A stretch of 64,000 nt of DNA from Micromonospora purpureochromogenes (GCF_900091515.1 NZ_LT607410.1:4154001-4218000), one strand, 5' to 3'; shown: positions 52,041-61,434, numbered from the stretch's first letter. Numbers and translations: made by a program. The notes: a model not told the origin generated them from the letters alone.

Positions 52041-54098
52041 CTACGACAGGGTGAGCCGGCGCAGGTCGCCGTCGGCGCCGACCCGGTAGAGGTCGAGCCG
52101 GTTGGTGCCGGCGCGGTACAGGTGGTCGTCGGGGAGCAGGGCGGCGAAGCGGCGTCCCCCCTTGTCGCGGGGCACCACCGGCACGACCGCGCCGACGCGG
52201 CCGTTGACCGCCACCGCGAGCAGCGTGCCGTCGGGCACCTCCCGGGGCACGGTCCCCCAGACCAGCGCCGGCAGCTCGCCGGCGGCCGGGTCGACGTGGT
52301 CGAACGCCGCCCGGTTCGCCACGGTGGCCGTCCCGCCGGTCGGCCGGTCGCCGACCAGGGTGCCGAGCAGCGGGTGCGGCGCCGGGTCCGGCGGCCGGTT
52401 CGGCACCCCGCCGCGCAGGGTCAGCGGCTGGCCCGGCCGGTCGTAGAAGTGCTTCTCGGCGCTCTGCCGCGACCCCTGGCGCACGGAGCGCCCGTCGACC
52501 CGCCAGGGGATCCGGACGTGCGCCTCGTCGGCGATGGTGGGCAGCAGGTCGACGTGCTCCCAGTTGCGGTCGTCGACCCGGCCGGCCCGCTGCCCGGGGG
52601 TCCGGACGAACATCGGCACCCAGGCCACCTCGCCGGCCGCGTGGTCGATCGCGTCCAGCCCCCGCCCCTGCCAGTCGCGGGTGAAGCTCACCCCGTGGTC
52701 GGCGGTGAGCAGGATCAGCGCCTTGTCCCACAGGCCGGCGGCGCGCAGCGTGCGCAGGGTCTCGCCGACCAGCCGGTCGGTGTAGCGCAGCTGGGCCAGG
52801 TGCCGGGCCCGGGCCAGCTCGACCCAGCCGGCGCCGTCGTTGGGCAGGTCCTCGGGGGCGGCGTAGCGCGCCCCGGAGGGTAGGAACGTCCAGGGCGCGT
52901 GGGGCATCAGCAGGTGCAGGAAGTGCAGCGTGGGCCGGGACGACGGGCGCAGGTCGGCCAGGAAGCTGGTGAACCGGGCCGGCTGGTTGTCGTCCAGGCT
53001 GTCGAAGCGGAACCTCGGGTCGGCCGGGACCGGCTCGGCGGCGTCCACGCCGGCCTCGGCGCGGGTCCGCTCCCGGTACGACTCCTCCGGGTCGATCCGG
53101 CTGTCCACCGGCGCGGCGACCTGCCGCAGCAGCTTGCCGCTCTCCCGGACCAGCACGCCGAGCCCCTGCTCCGGGTTGATCGGCTGGTCGCAGCGGCTGG
53201 GCGGGCAGAGCCGGGTGATGCTCTCCTGCGCGCGGACGTCGTACAGGCCGCCGAGGGCGGTGAACAGGTTGTCCGGGTACTGCGAGTAGTGCGGGGCGAG
53301 CGGTTGCGCCGGGTAGCGACCGGTGAGCATCGCCGGCAGCGCGTACGGCGTCCAGCCGCTGACCCCGGTGGCGTTGCGGTACCAGGTCGACCCGGCGGCC
53401 AGCTCGGCGAAGTGCGGGTAGGTCGCGGCGTCGATTCTGCCGTCCGGGCCGAGCAGGGAGACCAGCGGCAGCTCGTCGAGGACGATCATGACCACCGGCG
53501 GGTGCTCCCCCGGCCCAGCCACCCCCGCCGCACCGCCGTGGGCCCGGGGCAGCACGACCGCCGAGGCGGGCGAGGCGAAGAGGAAGAGCGCGACGAAGAC
53601 CGGCGGCCCGATGGCGGCGACCCGCAGCAGCCGCCCCAGCCCGCCCCACCGGCCGTACGCCGCCGCCCCGGCGCCGCCGAGCAGCACGGCCGCGAGCAGC
53701 AGCGGTACGCCCCGCAGCGGCGTGCCGTGCCGGCCCACCTGCACCGCGAGCGCGGCCAGCAGCAGCCCGACGACCGCGAGGTGCGCGCCCCGCCGGACCC
53801 GCCCGCCGGCCAGCCCGGTGGTCAGCCCGAGCAGGGCGACGGCGAGCGTGGGCAGCACCGCGATCAGCGCCACCAGCAGCAGCACGTCGCGCGGGGTGGC
53901 GCGGTGGAACAGGAAGAAGTCGGGGCTGCGCCCGAGCACGTCGAGCAGGGGCTGGGTGACCACCAGGCCGAGCAGGGCCACCACCTCCAGCAGCCGGCCC
54001 AGCTCGGCACGCCACCGGCCGACGGTGGCCGGGGTGGACGCGGGTGGCGGACCGGGGTCACGCCGGTCGGCCGGCGGCGCGAGGACCGGGTCAGCCAC
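52041..54098 (-). CDS. Membrane-anchored sulfatase / phosphoglycerol-transferase-like protein
   Basis: About 685 residues. Several N-terminal membrane helices precede an extracellular sulfatase-fold domain with VVMIVLDELPLVS (metal ligands), GVSGWTPYALPAML (candidate nucleophile region) and LTADHGVSF. Its class includes sulfatases and LTA-synthase-like enzymes; the substrate is unknown. GTG 54098 overlaps the methyltransferase stop by 8 bp, so translation is coupled. Part of a three-gene operon. Confidence 0.8.
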   Translation of the reverse strand: MADPVLAPPADRRDPGPPPASTPATVGRWRAELGRLLEVVALLGLVVTQPLLDVLGRSPDFFLFHRATPRDVLLLVALIAVLPTLAVALLGLTTGLAGGRVRRGAHLAVVGLLLAALAVQVGRHGTPLRGVPLLLAAVLLGGAGAAAYGRWGGLGRLLRVAAIGPPVFVALFLFASPASAVVLPRAHGGAAGVAGPGEHPPVVMIVLDELPLVSLLGPDGRIDAATYPHFAELAAGSTWYRNATGVSGWTPYALPAMLTGRYPAQPLAPHYSQYPDNLFTALGGLYDVRAQESITRLCPPSRCDQPINPEQGLGVLVRESGKLLRQVAAPVDSRIDPEESYRERTRAEAGVDAAEPVPADPRFRFDSLDDNQPARFTSFLADLRPSSRPTLHFLHLLMPHAPWTFLPSGARYAAPEDLPNDGAGWVELARARHLAQLRYTDRLVGETLRTLRAAGLWDKALILLTADHGVSFTRDWQGRGLDAIDHAAGEVAWVPMFVRTPGQRAGRVDDRNWEHVDLLPTIADEAHVRIPWRVDGRSVRQGSRQSAEKHFYDRPGQPLTLRGGVPNRPPDPAPHPLLGTLVGDRPTGGTATVANRAAFDHVDPAAGELPALVWGTVPREVPDGTLLAVAVNGRVGAVVPVVPRDKGGRRFAALLPDDHLYRAGTNRLDLYRVGADGDLRRLTLS

Positions 54099-55503
54099 CC
54101 GCCACCGCCTGGTAGAGCGTGCGGGTGCCGCAGGGCAGTTCCCGCTGCCGCTCGATCCGGCAGCGCGCCGCCAGCAGCCGCTCGAACTCGTCACGCCGGT
54201 AGTCGGGGAAGAGCCCGTCCGGCTTGTTGGCCAGCAGCCGGCGGGCCATCGGGTCCTCGGGGTGGACGAACTCGACCACCAGCCGGCCGCCGGGCCGGGC
54301 GTACGCGACGAGCTGGTCGAGCACCTCGGGCAGCGGCACGTTGCGGCCGATGGCCAGGTGGTGCGCGACGGCCAGGGCGAGCACCACGTCGGCCCGGGCC
54401 CGGTCGCCGAAGCTGGCCCGCTCCACGCCCCGCCAGCCGCCGCCGGGCGAGGGGTCGGCCAGGTCCATCAAAAGCGGCAAGATCCGGTGTTCGCCCTCGG
54501 CGCGCAGCGCCCGGTAGAGGGCGTCCGCCACGGCCGGGTCCTGCTCGACGGCGACCACCTGCGCGGCGTGCCGGGCGGCGATCCGGGCGTACCGGCCGTC
54601 GTTGGCGCCGAGGTCGAGCACCAGCCCGGGCGGGGCGGCGGCCACCGCCGCCTCGACGAAGCGCTCCTTCTCCTCCCGGTCCCGCACCGTGTAGCCACAG
54701 GTGCGCTGGTAGTCGACCCAGTGGCTGCCCTCGTCACGCCGGTCCAGGCGGCGGATCAGCCGGTCGATGCCGCGTACGGTCGCCAGGGCCAGGTCGCGGG
54801 AGTAGCCGGCGGCCTTGAGCTGGGCCCGGACGTCGGTGGTGCTGGCGCGGGCGTTGCGGCCCTGCATCGCGCCGTGCAGGTGCACGTGGGTCGGCACGCC
54901 GGGCAGCAGCCGGCGGGCACCCCGGAACAGCCGGCGCATCTGGTCCGGCTCGATACCGTCGACGCGGGCCCGCAACCAGGGCTGGAAGTCCAGGCCCAGG
55001 TGGGCCTGGAGCAGCAGCGGGTAGAGCAGGGTCTGGCAGAACTGCCGGTAGCCGGCCCACGGCTCGCCCTCGGCGAGCGGCGCGAAGGAGCCCACGTCGA
55101 TGAAGACCGGGCTGGCGCCGCGCCACTGCAGGTTGTAGGCCGAGCCGTCCTTGGTGGTGAAGCCGGCGGACAGCGCCCGGCGCAGGATCTCCAGGTGCAG
55201 CAGCGCCGCATCACGCAGCATCGCGAACGACCACTCGTACGGGTGGGAGACGAACGGGATCCGCTCGTGCCGCAGCACCGCCGTCCAGCCCGGTAACCGG
55301 GTCGCGTCGACCGGCTCGGTGCCGCAGATCTTGCCCTCGGCGAGCAGCTCGGCGAAGAAGGCGCTGCCGGAGAGCGCCCGCCAGTCCCGGGCGCCGTCGG
55401 GGCCGAGCCCGCGCAGCACCTCGTCGCCGGCGTGGAAGACCCGGTTGGCCGGGTCGCGGAAGGAGCCGGGCTCGACCCGGATCCCGGTGTCGGGGACCGT
55501 CAT
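54091..55503 (-). CDS. SAM-dependent methyltransferase, long form
   Basis: A 470-residue protein. The C-terminal half has a class I SAM-binding domain (VLDLGANDGRYARIAARH, about residue 295). The N-terminal ~280 residues are a distinct domain, unidentified here, with SPVFIDVGSFAPL. The target is unknown. It overlaps the sulfatase start. Together they suggest modification of an envelope or secreted product. Confidence 0.8.
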   Translation of the reverse strand: MTVPDTGIRVEPGSFRDPANRVFHAGDEVLRGLGPDGARDWRALSGSAFFAELLAEGKICGTEPVDATRLPGWTAVLRHERIPFVSHPYEWSFAMLRDAALLHLEILRRALSAGFTTKDGSAYNLQWRGASPVFIDVGSFAPLAEGEPWAGYRQFCQTLLYPLLLQAHLGLDFQPWLRARVDGIEPDQMRRLFRGARRLLPGVPTHVHLHGAMQGRNARASTTDVRAQLKAAGYSRDLALATVRGIDRLIRRLDRRDEGSHWVDYQRTCGYTVRDREEKERFVEAAVAAAPPGLVLDLGANDGRYARIAARHAAQVVAVEQDPAVADALYRALRAEGEHRILPLLMDLADPSPGGGWRGVERASFGDRARADVVLALAVAHHLAIGRNVPLPEVLDQLVAYARPGGRLVVEFVHPEDPMARRLLANKPDGLFPDYRRDEFERLLAARCRIERQRELPCGTRTLYQAVAGG

Positions 55504-55519
55504 CGGGGGTGGACCCTGC

Positions 55520-55669
55520 TCAGCCGCGGTCGGTGGGCTGCCGGCGGAACCGGTCGACCAGCCGGCGCCAGTAGAGCTTGGCGGCGACGGCCGCGCCCGC
55601 GACCCCGCCGACCACCGCCTGCACGATCAGGCTGCCGGACCCCGCGTCCAGGTAGGCCAGGTGAATCAC
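55520..55669 (-). CDS. Small conserved membrane protein, 49 residues
   Basis: A 49-residue protein starting IHLAYLDAGSGSLIVQA, with a single hydrophobic segment and a basic tail (KLYWRRLVDRFRR). Proteins of this YLDPGxGSL type often lie beside sulfatase-like genes. GTG 55669 has AAGGGAG upstream. The operon continues 16 bp downstream with the methyltransferase. Function unknown. Confidence 0.65.
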   Translation of the reverse strand: MIHLAYLDAGSGSLIVQAVVGGVAGAAVAAKLYWRRLVDRFRRQPTDRG

Positions 55670-55854
55670 CGACCGCTCCCTTCCCTCGCCCTCGTGTGGG
55701 CCGGCGCTGCGGGCACGCCGAGATGCGGCTTTTCCACCCATAAGGCCGGACTTGTTCCTTGGTCACGGTACGCCGCCGGAGGCGGTCGTGCGGCCCACAC
55801 CGACCACTGCGACGCCAGTCCGTTCCGTTCAAGACCTCGACCCCGCTGCCGGCC

Positions 55855-55860
55855 TAGCGT
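55855..55860 (+). promoter_or_regulatory. TAGCGT leaderless -10 box for the VOC gene
   Basis: TAGCGT ends 6 bp before ATG 55867, the expected spacing for a leaderless transcript. Confidence 0.45.
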
Positions 55861-55866
55861 GTCGCC

Positions 55867-56262
55867 ATGGCACTTCACCTGGATGTGGTCGGCGTGGTGG
55901 TCGCCGACATGGCCCGCAGTCTCGACTTCTACCGGCGGCTGGGACTGGCCGTCCCGCCCGAGGCCGACGCGGAGGACCACGTGGAGGTCACCCTCCCCGG
56001 GGGCCTGCGGCTGGCTTGGGACGCGGCGACGATGGTCCGCACCTTCCACCCGGGGTGGACGCCGCCGACCGGCAGCCCCCGGGTCAGCCTCGCCTTCCGC
56101 TGCGCCGACCCGGCCGAGGTGGACCGCTACTGGGCGGAGCTGACCGGCGCCGGCTTCCACGGCGAGCTGCCGCCCTGGGACGCCTTCTGGGGCCAGCGGT
56201 ACGCGGTGCTGCACGACCCGGACGGCAACGGCGTCGACCTGTACGCCCCGCTGCCCGGCTGA
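55867..56262 (+). CDS. VOC-family (glyoxalase-like) protein
   Basis: A 131-residue protein with two beta-alpha-beta VOC halves: DVVGVVVADMARSLDFYRRLGL at the start, and AVLHDPDGNGVDLYAPL at the end. It would bind a metal or small hydrophobic ligand. It may confer drug or aldehyde tolerance. Probably leaderless. Confidence 0.85.
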   Translation: MALHLDVVGVVVADMARSLDFYRRLGLAVPPEADAEDHVEVTLPGGLRLAWDAATMVRTFHPGWTPPTGSPRVSLAFRCADPAEVDRYWAELTGAGFHGELPPWDAFWGQRYAVLHDPDGNGVDLYAPLPG

Positions 56263-56390
56263 CCGTCCCGGCCGCCGAGCGACCGGTCCCGGCACCGAGC
56301 GAGGCGCGGTTCCTGCCGGGGACCAGTCCCCGAGCGACGGCGCTCGCCGCCACGTCAGCGCCGCGCACGGGCCGGACGACCGCCGGCGGG

Positions 56391-57071
56391 TCAGCTTCTC
56401 AGCAGGGTCGTCGGGGGGACGCCGGCCAGCTCCCGCACATCGCGGGTGAGGTGCGCCTGGTCGGCGTACCCGCCGCGCGCGGCCACCTCGGCCAGCCCGA
56501 CGCCGGCGCGGGCCAACGCGAGGGCGCGGCGCATCCGCAGGATGCGGGCGAGGGTCTTCGGGCCGTACCCGAAGAGGGTCTGGCTGCGCCGGTGCAGAAC
56601 GCGCGGGCCGAGGCCGACCTCGGCGGCGGCCGCGGTGACGGTGGCGCCGCCGGCGAGCAGGGCGGCCACCCGGACGCCGAGCGGGTCGGGACCGCCGGCG
56701 GCGGCCAGCCGGGCGGCGGCGACCGCCTCCAGCGCGGCCCCGGTCGGCCGGTCCCCCAGCCGCTCGGCGACCTCGGCCGCGGCGCGGCCCCAGAGCGCGT
56801 CGAGCGGCACCCGACGGTCCCGCAGCTCGTCGGCGGGGACGCCGAAGACCGCGGGACCGGTGCCCGGCGGCAGCCGCAGCCCCAGCCATCGCTCCCCCGG
56901 CGCCGCGACGCTCAGGTGGGCGGTGCGGTCCGGCCCGGCGACCAGCAGCCCGGACCGGCTGGACCAGAGCAGGTCGAGACAGCCGTCCGGCAGCACCCGG
57001 GTGGCCGCGCCCTCGCTGACGGCGGCCCACAGCACGGCGCCCCGCAGGGCCGCCCGACGTTCCCGGTACAT
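56391..57071 (-). CDS. AraC-family regulator with N-terminal sensor domain
   Basis: A 226-residue regulator. The N-terminal half (about 1-115) resembles the DUF6597 type, with RVLPDGCLDLLW and VAGPDR. The C-terminal HTH (VTAAAAEVGLGPRVLHRR and VAARGGYADQAHLTRDV) is AraC-type. The start is 37 bp from the divergent arginase start, so it may regulate that gene. Confidence 0.85.
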   Translation of the reverse strand: MYRERRAALRGAVLWAAVSEGAATRVLPDGCLDLLWSSRSGLLVAGPDRTAHLSVAAPGERWLGLRLPPGTGPAVFGVPADELRDRRVPLDALWGRAAAEVAERLGDRPTGAALEAVAAARLAAAGGPDPLGVRVAALLAGGATVTAAAAEVGLGPRVLHRRSQTLFGYGPKTLARILRMRRALALARAGVGLAEVAARGGYADQAHLTRDVRELAGVPPTTLLRS

Positions 57072-57096
57072 CGCGCCCAGCCTGCCACGTCGGGGC

Positions 57097-57102
57097 TAAC
57101 CT
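57097..57102 (+). promoter_or_regulatory. TAACCT leaderless -10 box for the arginase-like gene
   Basis: TAACCT ends 6 bp before GTG 57109. The 37-bp gap to the divergent AraC gene means the two promoters must overlap. Confidence 0.5.
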
Positions 57103-57108
57103 GCGCCT

Positions 57109-57960
57109 GTGCGATGGACGGTGCTGGACGCGGCGCTGGACTCCTCCGGCCGGAGCCGGGGTGAGGAGCGCGGCCCGGGCGCGCTGCGGGCCGCCGGCCT
57201 GCTGGCCGCGCTGGACGCCGACGACGGCGGAACGGTCGACGCCCGGATCCACGACGCCACGCGGGACCCGGCGACCGGGCTGATCGGGGCGGAGCAGGTC
57301 CGCCGGGCCAGTCGGGCGATCGCCGCACAGGTGGCGGCGGTCCGCGCCGCCGGGCGGCATCCGCTGGTCGTGGGCGGGGACTGCACCATCCTGCTCGGTG
57401 TCTTCCTCGCCCTGCCGCGCGGCAGCGGGCTGTGGTTCCTGGACGGTCACCCGGACTTCCAGGACGGGATCGGCTCGGCCACCGGGGAGGGCGCGGACAT
57501 GGAGCTGTCCATCCTCACCGGCCACGGCCCGGACCTCTTCGACACCGCGGCGCCGCTGGTGGCGGCGGAGCTGGTCCGGCTGGTCGGCCACCGCCCGCCG
57601 GGCGACGAGGAGGCCCGCCGCGAGGCCGACCGGGTGGACCCGCGGATCCCCCAGCTGCCGGCGGCGGAGCTGCGGCGACGAGGCGCCGGGGCGGTCGGCC
57701 GCGAGCTGGCCGCCGAGGGCGCCGGGCCGGCCTGGCTGCACCTGGACGTCGACGTGCTCGACCCGCGGGTGCTGCCGGCCGTGACGTACCCCGAGCCCGA
57801 CGGGCTGGACTGGGCCGACCTGCTGGCGCTGATCACGCCGCTGGTGCGCTCCGGACGCCTGCTCGGGATGAGCGTCGCGGACCTCGACGCCGACGGGGAC
57901 CCCGACGGGCGGCACGCGCGCCGCCTCGTCGAGGTCCTCGCCGCCGCCCTCAGCCCCTGA
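57109..57960 (+). CDS. Arginase/agmatinase-family protein
   Basis: A 283-residue ureohydrolase-fold protein. DGHPDF and HLDVDVLDP carry the Asp/His metal ligands. The first ligand motif, usually GGDH, is GGDC, so one manganese ligand is Cys rather than His. Substrate unknown. GTG 57109 follows a leaderless -10 box. The 3' end overlaps the convergent GT2 gene by 11 bp. Confidence 0.8.
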   Translation: MRWTVLDAALDSSGRSRGEERGPGALRAAGLLAALDADDGGTVDARIHDATRDPATGLIGAEQVRRASRAIAAQVAAVRAAGRHPLVVGGDCTILLGVFLALPRGSGLWFLDGHPDFQDGIGSATGEGADMELSILTGHGPDLFDTAAPLVAAELVRLVGHRPPGDEEARREADRVDPRIPQLPAAELRRRGAGAVGRELAAEGAGPAWLHLDVDVLDPRVLPAVTYPEPDGLDWADLLALITPLVRSGRLLGMSVADLDADGDPDGRHARRLVEVLAAALSP

Positions 57961-59188
57961 TACCGGGCGCGGGCCGGCGGTGGTGCATGGCCAGGCGCAG
58001 CAGCAGGAAACGCAGGGCGGTCGCTGCCAGGTTGGCCGCCACCAGCACCGCCAGCTCGACCGGCCGCGAGGGCGCGGTGGCCGCGTGCAGGGCCGCGAGG
58101 GATCCGCTGGTCAGCGCCAGGCCGAGGCCGAAGGCGAGCAGCCCCTGCAGATGGTGCCGGCCGGCGTGCCGACGCCCGGTGATGCCGAAGGTGAGCCGCC
58201 GGTTCGCGGCGGTGTTGGCCACCGCCGTCACCAGCAGCGCCAGCAGGTTGGCCCACTGCGCGCCCAGCACCCCCCGGCACGCCACGAAGAGCAGCAGGTA
58301 CGCCAGCGTGCTGGCCACCCCGACGGCGGCGAACCGGGCCAGCTGCCGCGGCAGCCCGACCGGCACCTGGGCCGGCGGGGCGGTCAGCGGCGCCCGGCCG
58401 AACTGCTCGCGCAGCCGCCCGACCGGAAGCGCCCCGGTCAGCAGCGCCCGGCCCAGCCGGCCGATGCCGCGTAGGTCGGCGAGGGCGGTGGCGACGATGT
58501 CCACCCGGCTGTCCGGGTCGTCCACCCAGTCCACCGGCACCTCGTGGACGCGCAGCCCGGCCCGCTGGGCGAGCACCAGCAGCTCGGTGTCGAAGAACCA
58601 GCCGGTGTCCTGCACCAGCGGCAGCAGCTCCCGGGCCACGTCGGCGCGGATCGCCTTGAAGCCGCACTGCGCGTCGGAGAACCGCGCCGCGAGCGCCCCT
58701 CGCAGCAGCAGGTTGTACGCCCGGGAGATCACCTCCCGCTTGGCGCCGCGCACCACCCGGGAGGTGCGCGCCAGCCGGGTGCCGATGGCCAGGTCGGAGT
58801 GGCCGGAGATGAGCGGCGCGACCAGCGGCAGCAGCGCCGCCAGGTCGGTGGAGAGGTCCACGTCCAGGTAGGCCAGCACCGGGGCGTCCGAGGCCGACCA
58901 GGTGGCCCGCAGCGCCCGGCCGCGGCCCTTGGCGGCCAGGTACCGCACCCGCACCTCGGGCAGCTCCGCGGCCAGCGCCTCGGCGACGGCCAGGGTCGCG
59001 TCGACGCTGGCGTTGTCCGCCACGGTGATCCGGAACGGGTACGGGAAGTGCGCCCTCAGGTGCGCGTGCAGCCGCCGTACGCACGGACCCAGGTCGGCCT
59101 CCTCGTTGTGGACCGGGACCACCACGTCCAGCACCGCGGCCCGGGTCTCGACGGCCGGCCGGGAGCCGGCGGCGTACGTCATCCTCAT
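57950..59188 (-). CDS. GT2 polyprenyl-phosphate glycosyltransferase fused to a GtrA domain
   Basis: A 412-residue fusion. Residues about 15-260 form a GT2 domain like dolichyl-phosphate glucose/mannose synthases (VVPVHNEEADLG, ADNASVDAT, metal-binding YLDVDLS). Residues about 285-400 are a GtrA-like domain of four membrane helices (FAAVGVASTLAYLLLF, ANTAANRRLTF). It would make and possibly flip a lipid-linked sugar. Its start overlaps the GT39 stop by 4 bp. Confidence 0.88.
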   Translation of the reverse strand: MRMTYAAGSRPAVETRAAVLDVVVPVHNEEADLGPCVRRLHAHLRAHFPYPFRITVADNASVDATLAVAEALAAELPEVRVRYLAAKGRGRALRATWSASDAPVLAYLDVDLSTDLAALLPLVAPLISGHSDLAIGTRLARTSRVVRGAKREVISRAYNLLLRGALAARFSDAQCGFKAIRADVARELLPLVQDTGWFFDTELLVLAQRAGLRVHEVPVDWVDDPDSRVDIVATALADLRGIGRLGRALLTGALPVGRLREQFGRAPLTAPPAQVPVGLPRQLARFAAVGVASTLAYLLLFVACRGVLGAQWANLLALLVTAVANTAANRRLTFGITGRRHAGRHHLQGLLAFGLGLALTSGSLAALHAATAPSRPVELAVLVAANLAATALRFLLLRLAMHHRRPAPGIRG

Positions 59189-61434
59189 CCCTCCTGCCCG
59201 CTGCTGAGGTCGTGGACGGTGACCCCGTCGACGGTCTGCGATTCGAAGGTCTCGGCGACCCAGGCGGCGATCTCCTGCGCGGCGGAGCTGCCCCCGTTGG
59301 CCCGGAAGCCGCCGCCGCCGACGAACCAGTGGATCCGCCCGTCGGCCACGTACGCCTGGAACTGCGCCAGCGTCGGGGACGGGTCGCTGCCGTTGAAACC
59401 GCCGATCGCCATCACCGGCCGCCCGGTGGCGAGTTGGTAGCCGGAGGCGTTGTTCGAGCCGATGGTGGCCGCCACCCAGGTGTAGTCCTCGGCGTCGCGC
59501 TCCAGCAGCGCCTTCAGCTCGGCGCTCGGCGCGCGGGAGTCGAGCAGCCCGCCCATCGCGCCACCGCCCTGCGCCCGGCCGTCACCGCCGGCGGCCTGGC
59601 CCGGCAGCCCGCCGGGGACGCCGGTGGGCAGGCCGGTGCCGCCGGGCAGGCCCGGGAACTGGCCCGTGCCGCCGTTCTGGCCGATCTGGTTGCCGCCCGG
59701 GGCGCCGGGGAGCTGGCCGCCCGGCAACTGGCCGTTCGGCCCGCCTGGGAAGCCGGGGAACTGTGCGCCGGCCGGCATCCGGGCACCGGGGAAGCCGCCC
59801 CGTCCCGGGCCGAAGCCGCCCTGCACCGCCGGGCCGGCGCTCGGGATCGAGCCGGTGTGCGGGGTAGCCGCGGTCTGCAGGGCGTACCCGGCCGGCCCGG
59901 CGAGCGCGGTGGCCGCGCCGAGCACGAGCACCACCGGCACGACCCGCCGGGGCAGCCGGCCCGCCAGCACCACCAGCACCGCCGCGGCGAGCCCGCCGAC
60001 CAGCACCACCGTGCGCAGCCAGGGGTACCAGTCCGGGCTGCGGCCGAGCAGCCGCCAGGACCAGCAGGCGGTGACGGCGAGGGCCGCCGCCAGCGTCACG
60101 GTGGCGAGCAGGCCGCGTCGGCCCGCCCGCGTCCCGGGCGTCGCCGCGCCGGGAACCGGCTCCGTCGGTACGCCCGGCTCGTGCGCCCCGACCGGTCCGG
60201 GCGTGGCGTCGCGCTCCCGCCAGAGCAGCACGGCGCCGGCGCCGACCACGGCGCCGACCGCCGGGGCGAGGGCGACGGTGTAGTACGCGTGGAAGATGCC
60301 GGACATGAAGCTGAAGATCAGCCCGGTGACCAGCAGCCAGCCGCCCCAGAGCAGCAGGCCGGCGCGGCGCCGGTCGGTGCGCGGCGCCCGGCCGGCCAGC
60401 GCCAGGCCGGCGACCAGCAGGATCAGCGCGGCCGGGAGCAGCCAGGAGATCTGGCCGCCGACCTCGGTGTCGAACATCCGCAGCCAGCCGGTCTGACCGG
60501 AGAACGGGCCACCGCCGCCGGCCCGGCCACCGCCGACGCTGCCCTCCTCGTTGCCGGTGATCCGGCCCAGGCCGTTGTAGCCGAGGGTCAGCTCCAGGAT
60601 GCTGTTGCCCTGCGAGCCGCCGATGTAGGGGCGGGCGCTGGTCGGCACCAGCTCGACGACGGCCACCCACGAGCCGGCGGCGACGACCAGGCCGAGCCCG
60701 GCCAGCAGCAGCTGGCGGATCCGCCGCCCCAGGCCGGTCGGCGCGGCCAGCAGGTAGACCCCGGCGAAGACCGGGACCACCAGGAACGCCTGGAGCATCT
60801 TGGTGAGGAAGCCCAGGCCGACCAGCGCGCCGGCCAGAACGATCCACCGGGTGCCGGCCGTCTCGACCGCCCGCACCGTCGCGTACCCGGCGAGGACCAG
60901 CAGCAGCACGAGCAGGGCGTCGGGATTGTTGAACCGGAACATCAGGGTGGCGACCGGGGTGAGCGCGAGGACCGCGCCGGCGAGCAGGCCGGCCACCGGG
61001 CCGTACCAGCGGCGGACGGTGGCGTACAGCGCGCCGACCGTGGCGACGCCGAGCAGCGCCTGCGGCACCAGGATGGACCAGCTGCTCAGGCCGAAGATGC
61101 GCACCGACAGCGCCATCAACCACAGCGACGCCGGGGTCTTGTCCACCGTGATCGAGTTGGCCGCGTCAGAGGAGCCGTAGAAGAACGCCTTCCAGCTCTC
61201 CGCGCCGGCCTGCGCCGCCGCCGAGTAGAACGAGTTCGCCCAGCCGGAGGCGCCGAGGCCCCACAGGTAGAGCACGCCGGTGGCGAGCAGCAGCACCGCC
61301 AGGGCCGGTCGCGTCCAGCCCGGATCCGGCCGCGGCGGCCGGGGCTCCGCCGCCACGGGTACGGGTTCCGGCGCGGGTGGTGCCGGCGGTGCGGTCACCG
61401 CCGGCGCGGTCAGCAGGCTCTCGGTCTTGTCCAT
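59185..61434 (-). CDS. GT39/ArnT-like membrane glycosyltransferase
   Basis: A 749-residue multi-pass membrane protein of the PMT/ArnT type, with about 12-13 helices, DKTPASLWLMALSVRIFGL and RFNNPDALLVLLLVLA. It would transfer a sugar from a polyprenyl-phosphate donor to an envelope acceptor. A ~90-residue Gly/Pro/Gln-rich segment (GGFGPGRGGFPG-type) lies before the C-terminal extracytoplasmic domain. GCACAG-type repeats lie 45 bp upstream. It probably acts with the GT2-GtrA protein. Confidence 0.88.
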   Translation of the reverse strand: MDKTESLLTAPAVTAPPAPPAPEPVPVAAEPRPPRPDPGWTRPALAVLLLATGVLYLWGLGASGWANSFYSAAAQAGAESWKAFFYGSSDAANSITVDKTPASLWLMALSVRIFGLSSWSILVPQALLGVATVGALYATVRRWYGPVAGLLAGAVLALTPVATLMFRFNNPDALLVLLLVLAGYATVRAVETAGTRWIVLAGALVGLGFLTKMLQAFLVVPVFAGVYLLAAPTGLGRRIRQLLLAGLGLVVAAGSWVAVVELVPTSARPYIGGSQGNSILELTLGYNGLGRITGNEEGSVGGGRAGGGGPFSGQTGWLRMFDTEVGGQISWLLPAALILLVAGLALAGRAPRTDRRRAGLLLWGGWLLVTGLIFSFMSGIFHAYYTVALAPAVGAVVGAGAVLLWRERDATPGPVGAHEPGVPTEPVPGAATPGTRAGRRGLLATVTLAAALAVTACWSWRLLGRSPDWYPWLRTVVLVGGLAAAVLVVLAGRLPRRVVPVVLVLGAATALAGPAGYALQTAATPHTGSIPSAGPAVQGGFGPGRGGFPGARMPAGAQFPGFPGGPNGQLPGGQLPGAPGGNQIGQNGGTGQFPGLPGGTGLPTGVPGGLPGQAAGGDGRAQGGGAMGGLLDSRAPSAELKALLERDAEDYTWVAATIGSNNASGYQLATGRPVMAIGGFNGSDPSPTLAQFQAYVADGRIHWFVGGGGFRANGGSSAAQEIAAWVAETFESQTVDGVTVHDLSSGQEG

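Noticed and set aside
56317..56332. CGGGGAC-CA-GTCCCCG hairpin as terminator
   Set aside because: The loop would be only two bases; no T-run; not convincing.
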